28,023 nt of DNA from an uncultured Prevotella sp. GTDB taxonomy: Bacteria > Bacteroidota > Bacteroidia > Bacteroidales > Bacteroidaceae. The notes beneath the pieces were generated by a model. The model did not search any database. It was given only the letters and a program-made list of their open reading frames with translations, and was not told where the DNA came from. Both the position numbers and the translations under genes were made by a program. Positions 17,031-25,522 of the stretch are shown here, piece after piece. How positions within the stretch are numbered: position 1 is the first letter of the stretch; each line of letters opens with the position of its first letter. The stretch covers positions 1-28,023 of the forward strand of contig CAJKDU010000030.1 in NCBI GenBank assembly GCA_905198745.1, given 5' to 3'.

Positions 17031-17080
17031 GGCGAAACGTGCTCCTTTCTTTACTGAGAGGGGCACGTTTCGCCTTTTTT
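17031..17080 (+). terminator. Terminator of the gltX-waaA transcript
   Basis: GGCGAAACGTGC (17031-17042) and GCACGTTTCGCC (17063-17074) form a perfect 12-bp stem that extends by three more pairs with a wobble. Six T follow. Confidence 0.92.
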
Positions 17081-17249
17081 CTTATAGTCCAGGAATACTG
17101 CTCGATGATAGTGATTGCCTTTAAACACAACTTTAAAAGGCTTAATCCGAAAGCTTGAAGTAGCGTCAAGGCATCTATGTTTGAGGAACAAAACAGACTT
17201 GGCTATGCAGAAACAGGCCACTTCTAAGCAATATCCACGCAGTGCAAAA
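17081..17249. other. Intergenic stretch without a recognisable gene
   Basis: This lies between the waaA terminator and the tandem repeat. No convincing ORF is present. One imperfect inverted repeat, GCCTTT (17117-17122) with AAAGGC (17136-17141), might act as a weak terminator for the minus-strand operon, but it lacks a U-tract. Confidence 0.4.
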
Positions 17250-17337
17250 GTGCTAATGGCAGAGTTGTGATGTGCTAATGGCAGAGTTACGGTGTGTTAG
17301 TGGCAGAGCTGCGATGTGCTAATGGCAGAGTTATTGT
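17250..17337. repeat. Four tandem copies of a 22-bp repeat at the operon 3' end
   Basis: Copies start at 17250, 17272, 17294 and 17316. Each begins GTGCTAATGGCAGAGTT or a one-to-three-base variant (third copy GTGTTAGTGGCAGAGCT), followed by a more variable five bases. The last copy runs into the stop codon of the symporter gene (17331-17333). A related copy stands at 27857-27873. Confidence 0.9.
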
Positions 17338-18578
17338 TCCTTGTCATATTCCTCGTTTTCTCCATTAGCCAAATCTTTGTTGACCATGGCAGCTACACAA
17401 GAGTCCGACCACACGTTTTCGGCAGTTTCCAGCATGTCGATGATGGTGTAGACAGGAAGGATGATTCCCATAATACCCACTGGAGCGTGGATGCCCGACA
17501 TGAGAGAAAGGGTGAGAAAGAAACACCCCATCGGAACGCCGGCGTTGCCCACAGCCGAAAGAACGGAGATGACCAGCCACAACAACAAGGTAGGCCATGT
17601 AAGTTCATAACCGCCGTTTTGCATCACGTAGAGGGAGGTGGCGAGGATAAAGGCGGCACACCCGTTCATGTTGATGGTGGTGCAGATGGGCAGCACGAAG
17701 CGCGCTATGTGGGGCTTTACGCCTAATCGTGTTTCTGCCGTTTGCATGGTTACGGGCAATGTGGCTGCCGAACTTTTCGTGAAAAGCGCCATGAGCACGG
17801 CAGGCATCATGCGTCCCAACACCTTGTAGGGGTTCAGTCCGCGTGAGAGCAGAAACAAGGGCAGCACGATGAAGAACTGGATGACACCTCCTCCGACTAC
17901 CACCGCCACGTATTTACCCAGCGACGCCACGGCGATTCCCGCATTGAGTTGCGACGACAGTTGTGCGGCAAATGCCAAGATACCCAGTGGCAAAATGCGT
18001 ATGAGGGCGCGTATGAGGGCAAACAGAATATCCTGCAGACCATACAGCCCCTTGACTATGGTTCTGACGTTCTCGTTCTCAGGCAGTCTGGCCAGTGCCA
18101 GTCCCACTGCCGCGGCAAGCAGAAGAATAGAGAGCACGTTCCCCTCCAGGAAAGGCTTCACGATGTTGTTGGGGATGACACTCAGTATGTGGTCGTAATA
18201 GGACGAGTGGGCAATGTCCGAGGGAACACCTTCGGCGGCTCGCCCTACCAGTGTCTGGGGCAGTAAGTCGGGCTGGACAATGCAGTATAGGGCCAATGCC
18301 ACGGCGGCAGCCACCGTAGTGGTGAGAAGTGTGTAGGCCAGGGCATGACGGAAGATGCGACCCGTGTCTTGCCTTCCGCCAAGCGAAGAAAGGGTGGTCA
18401 CTATGGCGAGTGCAATGGTGGGCACGGCCAACAGCTGGAAGAGTCGCGTGTAGATTGTAGCCACGAAGTTCATCGTGTCGTTGATGAAGCCACAGCCTGT
18501 CAGGCCGATTGCCGCACCGATGGCAAGTGCGCCACACCAAATAATGATTTGTTGGGTTTGTTTCGAAATGTTGTTCAT
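17331..18578 (-). CDS. SDF-family (dicarboxylate/amino acid:cation) symporter, SstT-like binding site
   Basis: 415 residues from the ATG at 18578. An upstream in-frame ATG (18623) adds MWHHSVCDEQQNSIR, which is not family-like. Eight membrane helices and two re-entrant hairpins are recognisable: HP1 TKSSAATLPVTM at 267-278, TM7 INMNGC at 302-307, HP2 GNAGVPMGC at 344-352, TM8 DMLETAENVWSD at 381-392. Aligned with GltPh, Arg397, which binds the acidic side chain, is Glu384 here; Asp312 is Asn305 and Thr314 is Cys307. E. coli SstT, a Na+/serine-threonine symporter, also has Glu at the Arg site. A neutral amino acid substrate is therefore more likely than glutamate or dicarboxylate (inference). 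Last gene of the minus-strand operon, 88 nt after the M20 gene. Confidence 0.85.
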   Translation of the reverse strand: MNNISKQTQQIIIWCGALAIGAAIGLTGCGFINDTMNFVATIYTRLFQLLAVPTIALAIVTTLSSLGGRQDTGRIFRHALAYTLLTTTVAAAVALALYCIVQPDLLPQTLVGRAAEGVPSDIAHSSYYDHILSVIPNNIVKPFLEGNVLSILLLAAAVGLALARLPENENVRTIVKGLYGLQDILFALIRALIRILPLGILAFAAQLSSQLNAGIAVASLGKYVAVVVGGGVIQFFIVLPLFLLSRGLNPYKVLGRMMPAVLMALFTKSSAATLPVTMQTAETRLGVKPHIARFVLPICTTINMNGCAAFILATSLYVMQNGGYELTWPTLLLWLVISVLSAVGNAGVPMGCFFLTLSLMSGIHAPVGIMGIILPVYTIIDMLETAENVWSDSCVAAMVNKDLANGENEEYDKEQ

Positions 18579-18614
18579 GCGTATACTATTCTGTTGTTCA
18601 TCACACACTGAATG

Positions 18615-18646
18615 ATGCCACATCCGTCATGGGGCGGATGTGGCAT
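18615..18646 (-). promoter_or_regulatory. Intercistronic 12-bp hairpin between amidohydrolase and symporter genes
   Basis: ATGCCACATCCG (18615-18626) and CGGATGTGGCAT (18635-18646) form a perfect 12-bp stem with an 8-nt loop. No U-tract follows on the minus strand. It may be a partial terminator or an RNA-stability element that sets symporter expression below that of the upstream genes. Confidence 0.65.
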
Positions 18647-18666
18647 GCGGGAATGTGCTTTTGTTG

Positions 18667-20121
18667 TTACTTGTTGTTCTTGCGGTAGTCGAGTGCGGGT
18701 TTGCGGTCGCCAAGGAGAGATTCGTAGACAAACCCTTCACCTCTGGCTCGGTCAAACTCCTCACGTGCCTGCTGGAGCAGTTTGGGATTGTTGAACAGGT
18801 CTATGGCCGTCAGGCTGAAAGCCTTGGCTGCATTGATGAGGCCCTTGGTTCCGATGGTTGTTCCGTCCACAGCCACGTTTTGCCAACTGTGTCCCGGTGC
18901 ACCCGGCACGAACGTGGCGGTGCCGATGCTCACCGTGGGCACGTTCCAACTCACGTCGCCCACGTCTGACGAACCGCCGGAGCCTTCCTTGGGCGCAGGC
19001 GCCAAAGGCTGCACTTGGGCTGCCCTGGCAAGAATGGTATCGCCCAGACCGAGGGTTTTCACTATGCCTTCTGCAAGCTTTCGCTCGCGCTCATCATAGT
19101 TTACACCACCCACCAGTTCAAGGTTTTTCTGTATGACGGATGCCAGCACACGGTTGTGCAGCCGTTCGTAAGTGCCGGCCACAATTTCCTTTACCACCCG
19201 CGTCTGGGTGCCTTTGGCAGCACCTACGGCAGCCGAGTCAATCCATTCCGTCAGTCCGTGGAGCACGTCGCGGTGAGGACTACGTATATAATAGGACACG
19301 CGCGCGTATTCCGGCACCACGTTGGGCGCGAATCCTCCGTCGGCAATGACGTAGTGTATGCGGCTTGAAGGGAGCACGTGCTCGCGGAGCATGTTCACCA
19401 TATAATCCAGTGCCTCCACCGCATCGAGTGCCGAACGGCCCTTCCAGGGGGTGCCGGCAGCGTGGGCAGCCTTGCCGTAGAACTTGTAGTCAATCATCTG
19501 CATGGCGGTGCCGGGATTGGTGGAAACGCCGTTTTGTGATGAGGGATGCCAGTCGAGCACTGCGTCCACGCCTTTGAAATATCCGTCGCGCACGATATAC
19601 ACTTTGCCGGCTCCGCCTTCCTCGGCAGGAGTACCGTATATTTTGATGGTTCCTTGTCTGTGGTTGGCGGCGAGCCACTTGCTCAGTGCCACGGCAGCCG
19701 AGGTGGAGCCGACACCGAGCAGGTTGTGGCCGCATCCCTGTCCGGGTTCGCCCTCACGGCGCGGCTTGCGGTAGGCGACCGTGTCTTGCGAGAGTCCGGG
19801 CAGGGCGTCAAACTCTGCCAGAAAACCGATGGTGGGCGAGCCGCTGCCGTAGGTAGCCACGAAGGCTGTTGGCATACCGGCAATCCCTGCTTCTACCTTG
19901 AAGCCGTTTTCGCACAGATGGTCTTGGAGTAGTTTTGAACTGTTGTACTCCAGGAAACCGAGTTCAGGGTTGGCCCAAATGGTTTTCTGTAACTTGTCGT
20001 AGGTGTTGAAGTTGTCGTTGAGATACTTCACGGCTACATTCTTGTTGTCTATTTTGCCTTTGGCTATGGATGGGGCTGCGCCTATCAAGGCAAGAACCAC
20101 CAGGGTGATAATCTTTTTCAT
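18667..20121 (-). CDS. Periplasmic M20-family amidohydrolase (AbgB-like)
   Basis: 484 residues. Signal peptide MKKIITLVVLALIGAAPSIA predicts export, unlike cytoplasmic AbgB. M20 metal-site motifs: 'IGFLAEFDALPG' (98-109), 'GCGHNLLG' with Cys130 and His132, 'GTPAEEGG' with Glu167-Glu168, 'LDWHPS' with His192, and 'YGKAAHAAGTPWKGRSALDA' with His220 in the dimerisation domain. The closest described relatives are AbgB (p-aminobenzoyl-glutamate hydrolase subunit) and the amidohydrolases that cleave N-acyl amino acids or small conjugates. Start is 14 nt after the susD stop, so it is in the SusCD operon. Substrate unknown; cleavage of an imported conjugate in the periplasm is the simplest role. Confidence 0.88.
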   Translation of the reverse strand: MKKIITLVVLALIGAAPSIAKGKIDNKNVAVKYLNDNFNTYDKLQKTIWANPELGFLEYNSSKLLQDHLCENGFKVEAGIAGMPTAFVATYGSGSPTIGFLAEFDALPGLSQDTVAYRKPRREGEPGQGCGHNLLGVGSTSAAVALSKWLAANHRQGTIKIYGTPAEEGGAGKVYIVRDGYFKGVDAVLDWHPSSQNGVSTNPGTAMQMIDYKFYGKAAHAAGTPWKGRSALDAVEALDYMVNMLREHVLPSSRIHYVIADGGFAPNVVPEYARVSYYIRSPHRDVLHGLTEWIDSAAVGAAKGTQTRVVKEIVAGTYERLHNRVLASVIQKNLELVGGVNYDERERKLAEGIVKTLGLGDTILARAAQVQPLAPAPKEGSGGSSDVGDVSWNVPTVSIGTATFVPGAPGHSWQNVAVDGTTIGTKGLINAAKAFSLTAIDLFNNPKLLQQAREEFDRARGEGFVYESLLGDRKPALDYRKNNK

Positions 20122-20135
20122 GTTCTATCGTTCTT

Positions 20136-21482
20136 TTAGTATTTGTCGTTTTGTACCAGGTCCTTGTCGGCTTGCACATCATTGTAGGGTATGGGGAACA
20201 GCGTTTGGTAGTCCTCAATGCCAAGCACTGCCGTGGCTCGGTGTGTGCGGACAAGGTCGAACCAGCGGTGAGGCTCCAGGGCAAATTCCACCCGGTTCTC
20301 GTCTTCAATGGCCTGAATCAGCTCGGCTTGTGTCAGTGGCGCGTCATAGGCAGCCACGTGTGAGCGTTCTCTGATTTTGTTCAGGTCGTCTTGGGCTCCG
20401 TCCAGGTCGGGTTGTGCCTTCTTGGCCCTCGCTTCCGCCCTGATGAGATACATCTCCGCCAACCGGAACAGTATCACGTTGTCGTCGTTTGTAGACCGGT
20501 TGAAGAGGGTGCCCACGTAGTAGTCGGGCACTTGAGCGGTGGAGTAGTCTGCAAAGTAAGCCTTCCTGTCACCGCCGATGGAGGGGCCTTTGAGCAGACT
20601 TACAATCTCCTTGTTGGGTCCCCACTCGTGCCTGCCCCCATCGTTGGGCGATCGCCAATAAGTGCTTTGGTCGTTGGTGAAGGTGGTGGAGTAAGACAGT
20701 TCCCAGATGCTTTCCACCGTCTGCTTGCTGTCTATCAGGTCGGAAATGCTGCCGAGGTCGTAGAAATTGTTGCCGATAACTTGTGAAGCATAGGTCTCGG
20801 CCTTGTCCCAATCTTCCAGATAGAGGTAGATGCGAGCCAGGAGAGCATCGGCCACCGATTGGTTGGCATGGGTGCGGTCGGTGGCTTCCGGAAGGTTTTC
20901 GTGCACTGCCAGCAGGTCTTCAGCCACATTCCTATACACGTCCTTGGCAGCTGTCTGTTTCACTCCGTCGAATTGCGTGGGCGACTGCGTGGCCTGCTTC
21001 ACCACGGGAATGTTGCCCCAAGTACGTGCCAAGTCGAAGAAGGCGAGCGCTCTAATCACGGTGGCTTGCGCTATGATGTTGGCTTTCTTTTCGTCAGTCA
21101 CGTTGGTCAGTGCCTGTGTCTTGTCGATAACCTGGTTGGCTTGGTTCACGGTGGCGTAGATGCCATACCAGGCATAGGAGAGCAGTTGGTTTTCGGCGCT
21201 ATACTGATGTGTGTCGAAGTCATAGTAGTAATTGAGCGATCCCGTCCAGTCTATGTTGTCACCTGCCAGGTTTATGCCTGCATAGAAGTATTTTCCGCCG
21301 TAATAGGCTGAGGCTCCCAGTTGGTGATAGGCTCCGTTGAGTGCCGATTCTGCCGAACTGACATCGCTGATGACTTGCTGGTCGGACACGTAGTTGGCGG
21401 GTTCCTGCTCGAGGAAGTTGTCGCATGAAGAGAACAGAGCCGCCACACTCCATGTCGCAATGATGATATGTCTATGGTTCAT
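20136..21482 (-). CDS. SusD/RagB-family surface nutrient-binding lipoprotein
   Basis: 448 residues from the ATG at 21482. The signal MNHRHIIIATWSVAALFSSC has a lipobox (FSSC) with Cys20, followed by DNFLEQEPANYVSDQQV, the typical SusD start. TPR-like helices include 'RALAFFDLARTWGNIPVV' and 'ADALLARIYLYLEDWDKAETYASQVI'. The C-terminus has 'FRLAEMYLIRAEARAKKA', 'ENRVEFALEPHRWFDLVRTHRA' and 'LFPIPYNDVQADKDLVQNDKY', all diagnostic. It is the lid of the SusC channel. The frame opens at 21515 but that start would overlap the susC stop; the internal ATG leaves a 19-nt gap and a proper lipoprotein signal. The protein is somewhat shorter than starch-type SusD. Context suggests a peptide or amino-acid conjugate ligand. 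Confidence 0.95.
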   Translation of the reverse strand: MNHRHIIIATWSVAALFSSCDNFLEQEPANYVSDQQVISDVSSAESALNGAYHQLGASAYYGGKYFYAGINLAGDNIDWTGSLNYYYDFDTHQYSAENQLLSYAWYGIYATVNQANQVIDKTQALTNVTDEKKANIIAQATVIRALAFFDLARTWGNIPVVKQATQSPTQFDGVKQTAAKDVYRNVAEDLLAVHENLPEATDRTHANQSVADALLARIYLYLEDWDKAETYASQVIGNNFYDLGSISDLIDSKQTVESIWELSYSTTFTNDQSTYWRSPNDGGRHEWGPNKEIVSLLKGPSIGGDRKAYFADYSTAQVPDYYVGTLFNRSTNDDNVILFRLAEMYLIRAEARAKKAQPDLDGAQDDLNKIRERSHVAAYDAPLTQAELIQAIEDENRVEFALEPHRWFDLVRTHRATAVLGIEDYQTLFPIPYNDVQADKDLVQNDKY

Positions 21483-21501
21483 TGTCGTTGCTTTTAGTTT
21501 T

Positions 21502-24500
21502 TTATAATGTGACATTCACTCCGAACACGATTTGCCGTGGCTGGGGAGGTATGGCAAAGTCGAGTCCCTGCACGGTGCCGTGTGTGTAGTCGGCAGCCGT
21601 GTTGCCCTCAGGATCGGCGCCGGAATAACCGGTGATGGTGAAGAGGTTGGTCATGTTGACATACACCCGTAACTTCTTTATGCCCGCCTTGGCGGTGAGC
21701 GCCTTGGGGAGTGTGTAGCCCAGCGACACGTTGCGCAGCCGCAGAAACGATCCGTCTTCCAGAAAGCGCGAACTGGCAAATCCGTTGTTGTAGCTGCCGT
21801 CAGCATTGGGAAGGGTTGAGGCACGAGGAATGTCTGTCTGGTCGCCCGGCTTTTGCCAACGTCGCATCTGGCTCTTGAGCAGTCCCCAATTGGTGCCGCG
21901 CATGCCTCCGTGTTCCTGGAAGAAGCGGTTCATGTTGAACACGTCGTTGCCTACAGAGAAGTAGAAGAACACGCCGAGGTCAAAGTTCTTGTAGCGCAGA
22001 GTGTTGCGGAGGCCGCCTGTGAAATCAGGCCAGGCATCGCCCACTATCTGGCGGTCTGCCACGGTAATCTTCCCGCTCTTGTCTACGTCATCATATACAG
22101 CATTTCCAGTCTCGGGGTCTACATAAAGTTGCTTGTAGAGCCAGAACGAGTATATGGGCTTGCCCTGTTCAAGTCTCACCCAATCGCGGTCGTATTGTGA
22201 GAACGAAACAGGCAATTTCTCGACTCTGTTCTCGTTGTGCGAAATGTTGAACGAGGTGGACCATTCCAAATCTTTGGCGCGTATGTTCTGCGAAGAAATC
22301 TGGAACTCCAAGCCCTTGTTGCTCATGGCGCCCACATTACTATAGGTGGAAGAGAATCCTGTTTTGCCGGGAATGGGAGTGGACAGCAGCAGGTCGTAGG
22401 TGTACTTGTTATAGTAGTCGAGTTCGAAAGTCACTCTTCCGTCCCACAGAGAGCCCTCGAGACCGAGGTTCCACTGCCGGGTGGTTTCCCATTTCAGGTC
22501 GGGATTGGCCAACTGGGAATGGATCAGACCTGATTTGCCGTCGTAGGTGCCTGCGCCCGACCATAAGCCAATGCTTGCAAAGTCGTCAATGTTCTGGTTG
22601 CCGGTCCATCCTATGCTGGTCTTTAGTTTCAGGGCGTCAATGAATTTCACGTTCTTCAGGAATCTCTCTTCCGACAGTGTCCAGGCCAAACCCAATGAGG
22701 GAAAGAATCCCCAACGGTGGTTGCTGCCAAACCGGGAGGACGCGTCAGCTCTCAGATTCCCGTCGAATGAATATCGGTTCAACAGGCTGTAGTTGATGCC
22801 TCCGAACCATGACACCAATGCTGACGAGGAAGAGGCCGACGAACCCGTGGTGACTGCTGCCGAAGCAAACTCCTTGAAGTCGTTTCCCGGAAATCCGGAA
22901 CCGGTAATGGTCTGCGTGTGCAGTCCAGTGTATTGCACGGAGTTGCCGATGAATGCAGCCAGAGAATGTACTGTCCCGAAGTCACGGTTGAAGTTGAGCA
23001 ACTGTTCTGCGGTGAGCGTGTAGTTTTGGGCATTTGCCTCTGTAGCGCTGCCATTGGGCTGGCCTTCTGCCAGATTCGTGTTGTAGTATCGCTTTTCCCG
23101 ATAGTTGTTGTAGTCCACACTGTATGACGATTTGAACCGCAATCCCTTCAAAATCTTCCAGGTAAGGTTCACATTGTCTACCGTTCGCAGCCCGTAGGTG
23201 TGGTGGTCACTGTTCTCTATGATAGCATAAATGTTGTCGAAGATGCCGTAGCGGGCATACGATCCGTCCTCGTTGAACGGGTTGAGCAGGGTGGAGTGGT
23301 GGACAGAAGCTTGCAGTATGCCTTTCGGACTGTTGGCTATTTGACTCAGCGACCGGCGTGTCCATGAGAGGGATGAACTGGTTGAGAGGGTCACTTTCTT
23401 GTTGATGTCATGGTCTAAGTTGACGCGGAAACTGGCTCGCTTGAAGTCCTGCGTTTTCACAATGGCTTCTTGACTTGTGAATTCTCCGCCCACATAGAAT
23501 TTGGTGTGGCCGTTGCCGCCTGTCACAGACAGCGAGTAGTTTTGTATGGCAGCCGTGCGGAAGGCGACGCTCTGCCTGTCGTAGGTGTGCTGTTCCTCGG
23601 GCAGACCAAGTCCGCCGCTTGACTTTGAACGGTAAGGAACAAGTGCCGGATCCTTTCCGTCGTTAATCCAAGCCTCGTTTAGAATCTGTGCGGTTTCCGG
23701 ACCGGAGGCAAGATCCCATAGCTTGGCTGCCTTGGCAAATCCGTATTCCACTCCCAACTGCACACGCGTCTTTTGGTCTGACGATCCACGGCGTGTGGTG
23801 ACCAGGATGACACCATTGGCACCGCGAGCTCCATAGATGGCGGTGGCGTTGGCATCCTTGAGCACTTCTATCTTCTCAATGTCGTTCGGGTTGATGTCCG
23901 ACAAGGGGTTGACGGTCTGTCCGCCGTTCTTGATGCTCTGCAGAGGTTGCCCGTTGAAGGGCACTCCGTCAATGATATAGAGTGGGTCGTTGCCGGCATT
24001 GATGCTGGTTGTGCCACGAAGTCTGATGAAAACATTGCTTCCCGGTGTGCCCGAAGAACTGTTGATAATCAATCCGGGAGCTTGTCCCTGTATCTGTTCG
24101 TTGAAACTGGATGCTGACGTGGCCTTCACGTCGTTGGCCTTAATGGTGGCTATGGCACCAGTCAGGTTCTGTCTTTTTACTGCGGTATAGCCCAGAACAA
24201 CAATCTCGTTGAGGAATTTTGAGTTTTCCCGCAGGGTGATGTTCACCGGTTCCTCGGGGTCATACACATCCACGTCGATAGGCCGATAGCCTATATATTC
24301 TACTTTAAGTTTGAGGGGAGTGCCTCGCTTGGTGCTAAGGCTGAAATTACCGTCAATGTCGGTCACCACTCCTTCAGCCTTTTCGTCTTTCACTATGATG
24401 GAAGCCCCGATGAGTGGCTCGTGGGTTCGGGCGTCTACGATGCGTCCGGAAATCTCTGTTTGCGCCAGGGTAACTTCGGGCAGTATGGCAATGGCAATCC

Positions 24501-24528
24501 CTAAAACAATCTTTCCAACTGTTTTCAT
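21502..24528 (-). CDS. SusC/RagA-family TonB-dependent outer membrane transporter
   Basis: 1008 residues. Signal peptide 1-22, a carboxypeptidase-regulatory-like domain at about 25-100 (GRIVDARTHEPLIGASIIVKD, DIDGNFSL), EIVVLGYTAVKRQNLTGA at 108-125, the plug at about 125-248 (LYIIDGVPFNGQPL, KDANATAIYGARGANGVILV) and a 22-strand barrel to the end (RQIVFGVNVTL). There is no FecR-interacting STN domain, so no anti-sigma signalling is expected through it. It imports a ligand captured by the SusD partner encoded immediately downstream. The start has an unusually good Shine-Dalgarno for this phylum (24537-24542). No glycoside hydrolase or polysaccharide lyase lies nearby, arguing against a glycan locus. 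Confidence 0.96.
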   Translation of the reverse strand: MKTVGKIVLGIAIAILPEVTLAQTEISGRIVDARTHEPLIGASIIVKDEKAEGVVTDIDGNFSLSTKRGTPLKLKVEYIGYRPIDVDVYDPEEPVNITLRENSKFLNEIVVLGYTAVKRQNLTGAIATIKANDVKATSASSFNEQIQGQAPGLIINSSSGTPGSNVFIRLRGTTSINAGNDPLYIIDGVPFNGQPLQSIKNGGQTVNPLSDINPNDIEKIEVLKDANATAIYGARGANGVILVTTRRGSSDQKTRVQLGVEYGFAKAAKLWDLASGPETAQILNEAWINDGKDPALVPYRSKSSGGLGLPEEQHTYDRQSVAFRTAAIQNYSLSVTGGNGHTKFYVGGEFTSQEAIVKTQDFKRASFRVNLDHDINKKVTLSTSSSLSWTRRSLSQIANSPKGILQASVHHSTLLNPFNEDGSYARYGIFDNIYAIIENSDHHTYGLRTVDNVNLTWKILKGLRFKSSYSVDYNNYREKRYYNTNLAEGQPNGSATEANAQNYTLTAEQLLNFNRDFGTVHSLAAFIGNSVQYTGLHTQTITGSGFPGNDFKEFASAAVTTGSSASSSSALVSWFGGINYSLLNRYSFDGNLRADASSRFGSNHRWGFFPSLGLAWTLSEERFLKNVKFIDALKLKTSIGWTGNQNIDDFASIGLWSGAGTYDGKSGLIHSQLANPDLKWETTRQWNLGLEGSLWDGRVTFELDYYNKYTYDLLLSTPIPGKTGFSSTYSNVGAMSNKGLEFQISSQNIRAKDLEWSTSFNISHNENRVEKLPVSFSQYDRDWVRLEQGKPIYSFWLYKQLYVDPETGNAVYDDVDKSGKITVADRQIVGDAWPDFTGGLRNTLRYKNFDLGVFFYFSVGNDVFNMNRFFQEHGGMRGTNWGLLKSQMRRWQKPGDQTDIPRASTLPNADGSYNNGFASSRFLEDGSFLRLRNVSLGYTLPKALTAKAGIKKLRVYVNMTNLFTITGYSGADPEGNTAADYTHGTVQGLDFAIPPQPRQIVFGVNVTL

Positions 24529-24536
24529 ATTACGTT

Positions 24537-24542
24537 CTCCTT
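24537..24542 (-). promoter_or_regulatory. Strong Shine-Dalgarno of the susC-like gene
   Basis: AAGGAG on the minus strand, 8 nt before the ATG at 24528. Bacteroidetes genes, including most in this window, usually lack such a motif and rely on A-rich upstream sequence, so this site stands out. Confidence 0.6.
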
Positions 24543-24574
24543 GAAATGTAAGTGTGTGAAATCTGCTGTTGCCT

Positions 24575-25522
24575 TTACTTTTGGGCGGTAAGTTCTCCGG
24601 TAAGCTCTTTGGCTTGCTGTGCCACGAGCTTGTCGTTCAAGCGCAACAGTCCATACTGGTGGTTGAACTTCCCGCTTTCCTTGAGTACCCAGGCCGCAAA
24701 TTTGGCGGATACGATGTCGGTCTCCGAGAAGGAAAGTCCGATAGTTTCCACGGGAACAGCTTCGATTTCGGACGATTCAAGTGTGCTGATAAGATCGTCG
24801 AGCGTGGATGCCGGCAAGAAGGCCGACTGCTTGTTCTTGTCTACATCGAGATTGAGCACTTGTAATCCGGCTTTCAGCTGGCGCGTTTTCAGGTCGTAGA
24901 CATTGCCGATGGCGTTGAGGCTGATGCCCTTTTTGTCGTTTAGCAGGGCAGTGTTGAGAAATTGGTCGTCGCCCACAATGCGCTTGCCGCGAAACTTGGA
25001 AGCTTCCTTGCCAAAGTGGGCAGCAAAGACTTGGGCAACCGATTGTGTGTTTGTGCCTGTGTAGACTACAACCTGGCTTTTCTTTTTGTCGGCCTTGCCG
25101 TTTTCCTCCTCTTCGTTCTCGAAGAAGAGACTCTTGAGCCTTTTGGCGTTAAGTTTCTGGTTGGAAAGAATTTGGGCAGCCTCTGAATCTTGTGCCGTGA
25201 CGGGAAGAATGGCATAAGAACCGAAATACACGGTCCTTGGCAATGAGTCGGACGATGTGGCTGCATGGTCGGAAAGCTTGATGCTGAGTGCGCTCCTTTT
25301 CTTATCTGCTGCCGTCTTTGCAATGGCAAAGTCGGTTTGTGGCTCAATCTTTTTGTATTCCGTAATCCATTTTTCTATAAGCGGGCGCACAAAACGTGGG
25401 GCGTTGATGTAATGTATGGACGAACTTTGTGGGGTTGGGGTATTGCCGCCAATGCTATTGGAGGCTGATACTGTGGATACTAATAGGGTGAATGCAATAG
25501 CTATGAATGTAATTCTTTTCAT
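24575..25522 (-). CDS. PstS-like substrate-binding-domain protein heading the SusCD operon
   Basis: 315 residues from the ATG at 25522, with signal peptide MKRITFIAIAFTLLVSTVSA. The open frame reaches 25579, but those extra 19 residues would spoil the signal peptide. The fold looks like a PstS-type periplasmic binding protein: 'RFVRPLIEKWITEYKKIEPQTDFAIAK' at 43-69, 'YAILPVTAQDSEAAQILSNQKLNAKRLKSLFF' at 103-134 and 'KGISLNAIGNVYDL' near 198-211. The phosphate-binding signature of true PstS is not evident, and no PstABC permease genes are present. A charged loop (ENEEEENGKADKKK) sits at 135-148. It precedes susC by 46 nt. Related PstS-like proteins occur beside TonB/ExbBD genes in Bacteroidetes; the role here is unknown. 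Confidence 0.65.
   Translation of the reverse strand: MKRITFIAIAFTLLVSTVSASNSIGGNTPTPQSSSIHYINAPRFVRPLIEKWITEYKKIEPQTDFAIAKTAADKKRSALSIKLSDHAATSSDSLPRTVYFGSYAILPVTAQDSEAAQILSNQKLNAKRLKSLFFENEEEENGKADKKKSQVVVYTGTNTQSVAQVFAAHFGKEASKFRGKRIVGDDQFLNTALLNDKKGISLNAIGNVYDLKTRQLKAGLQVLNLDVDKNKQSAFLPASTLDDLISTLESSEIEAVPVETIGLSFSETDIVSAKFAAWVLKESGKFNHQYGLLRLNDKLVAQQAKELTGELTAQK

Noticed and set aside
17250..17337. CRISPR-like array
   Set aside because: The spacing is far too short and the period is a continuous 22 bp without unique spacers. It is a simple tandem repeat.
18000..18022. Short direct repeat CGTATGAGGGCG inside the symporter gene
   Set aside because: It encodes a tandem ALIR-ALIR helix segment within a conserved membrane region, so protein-level repetition explains it.
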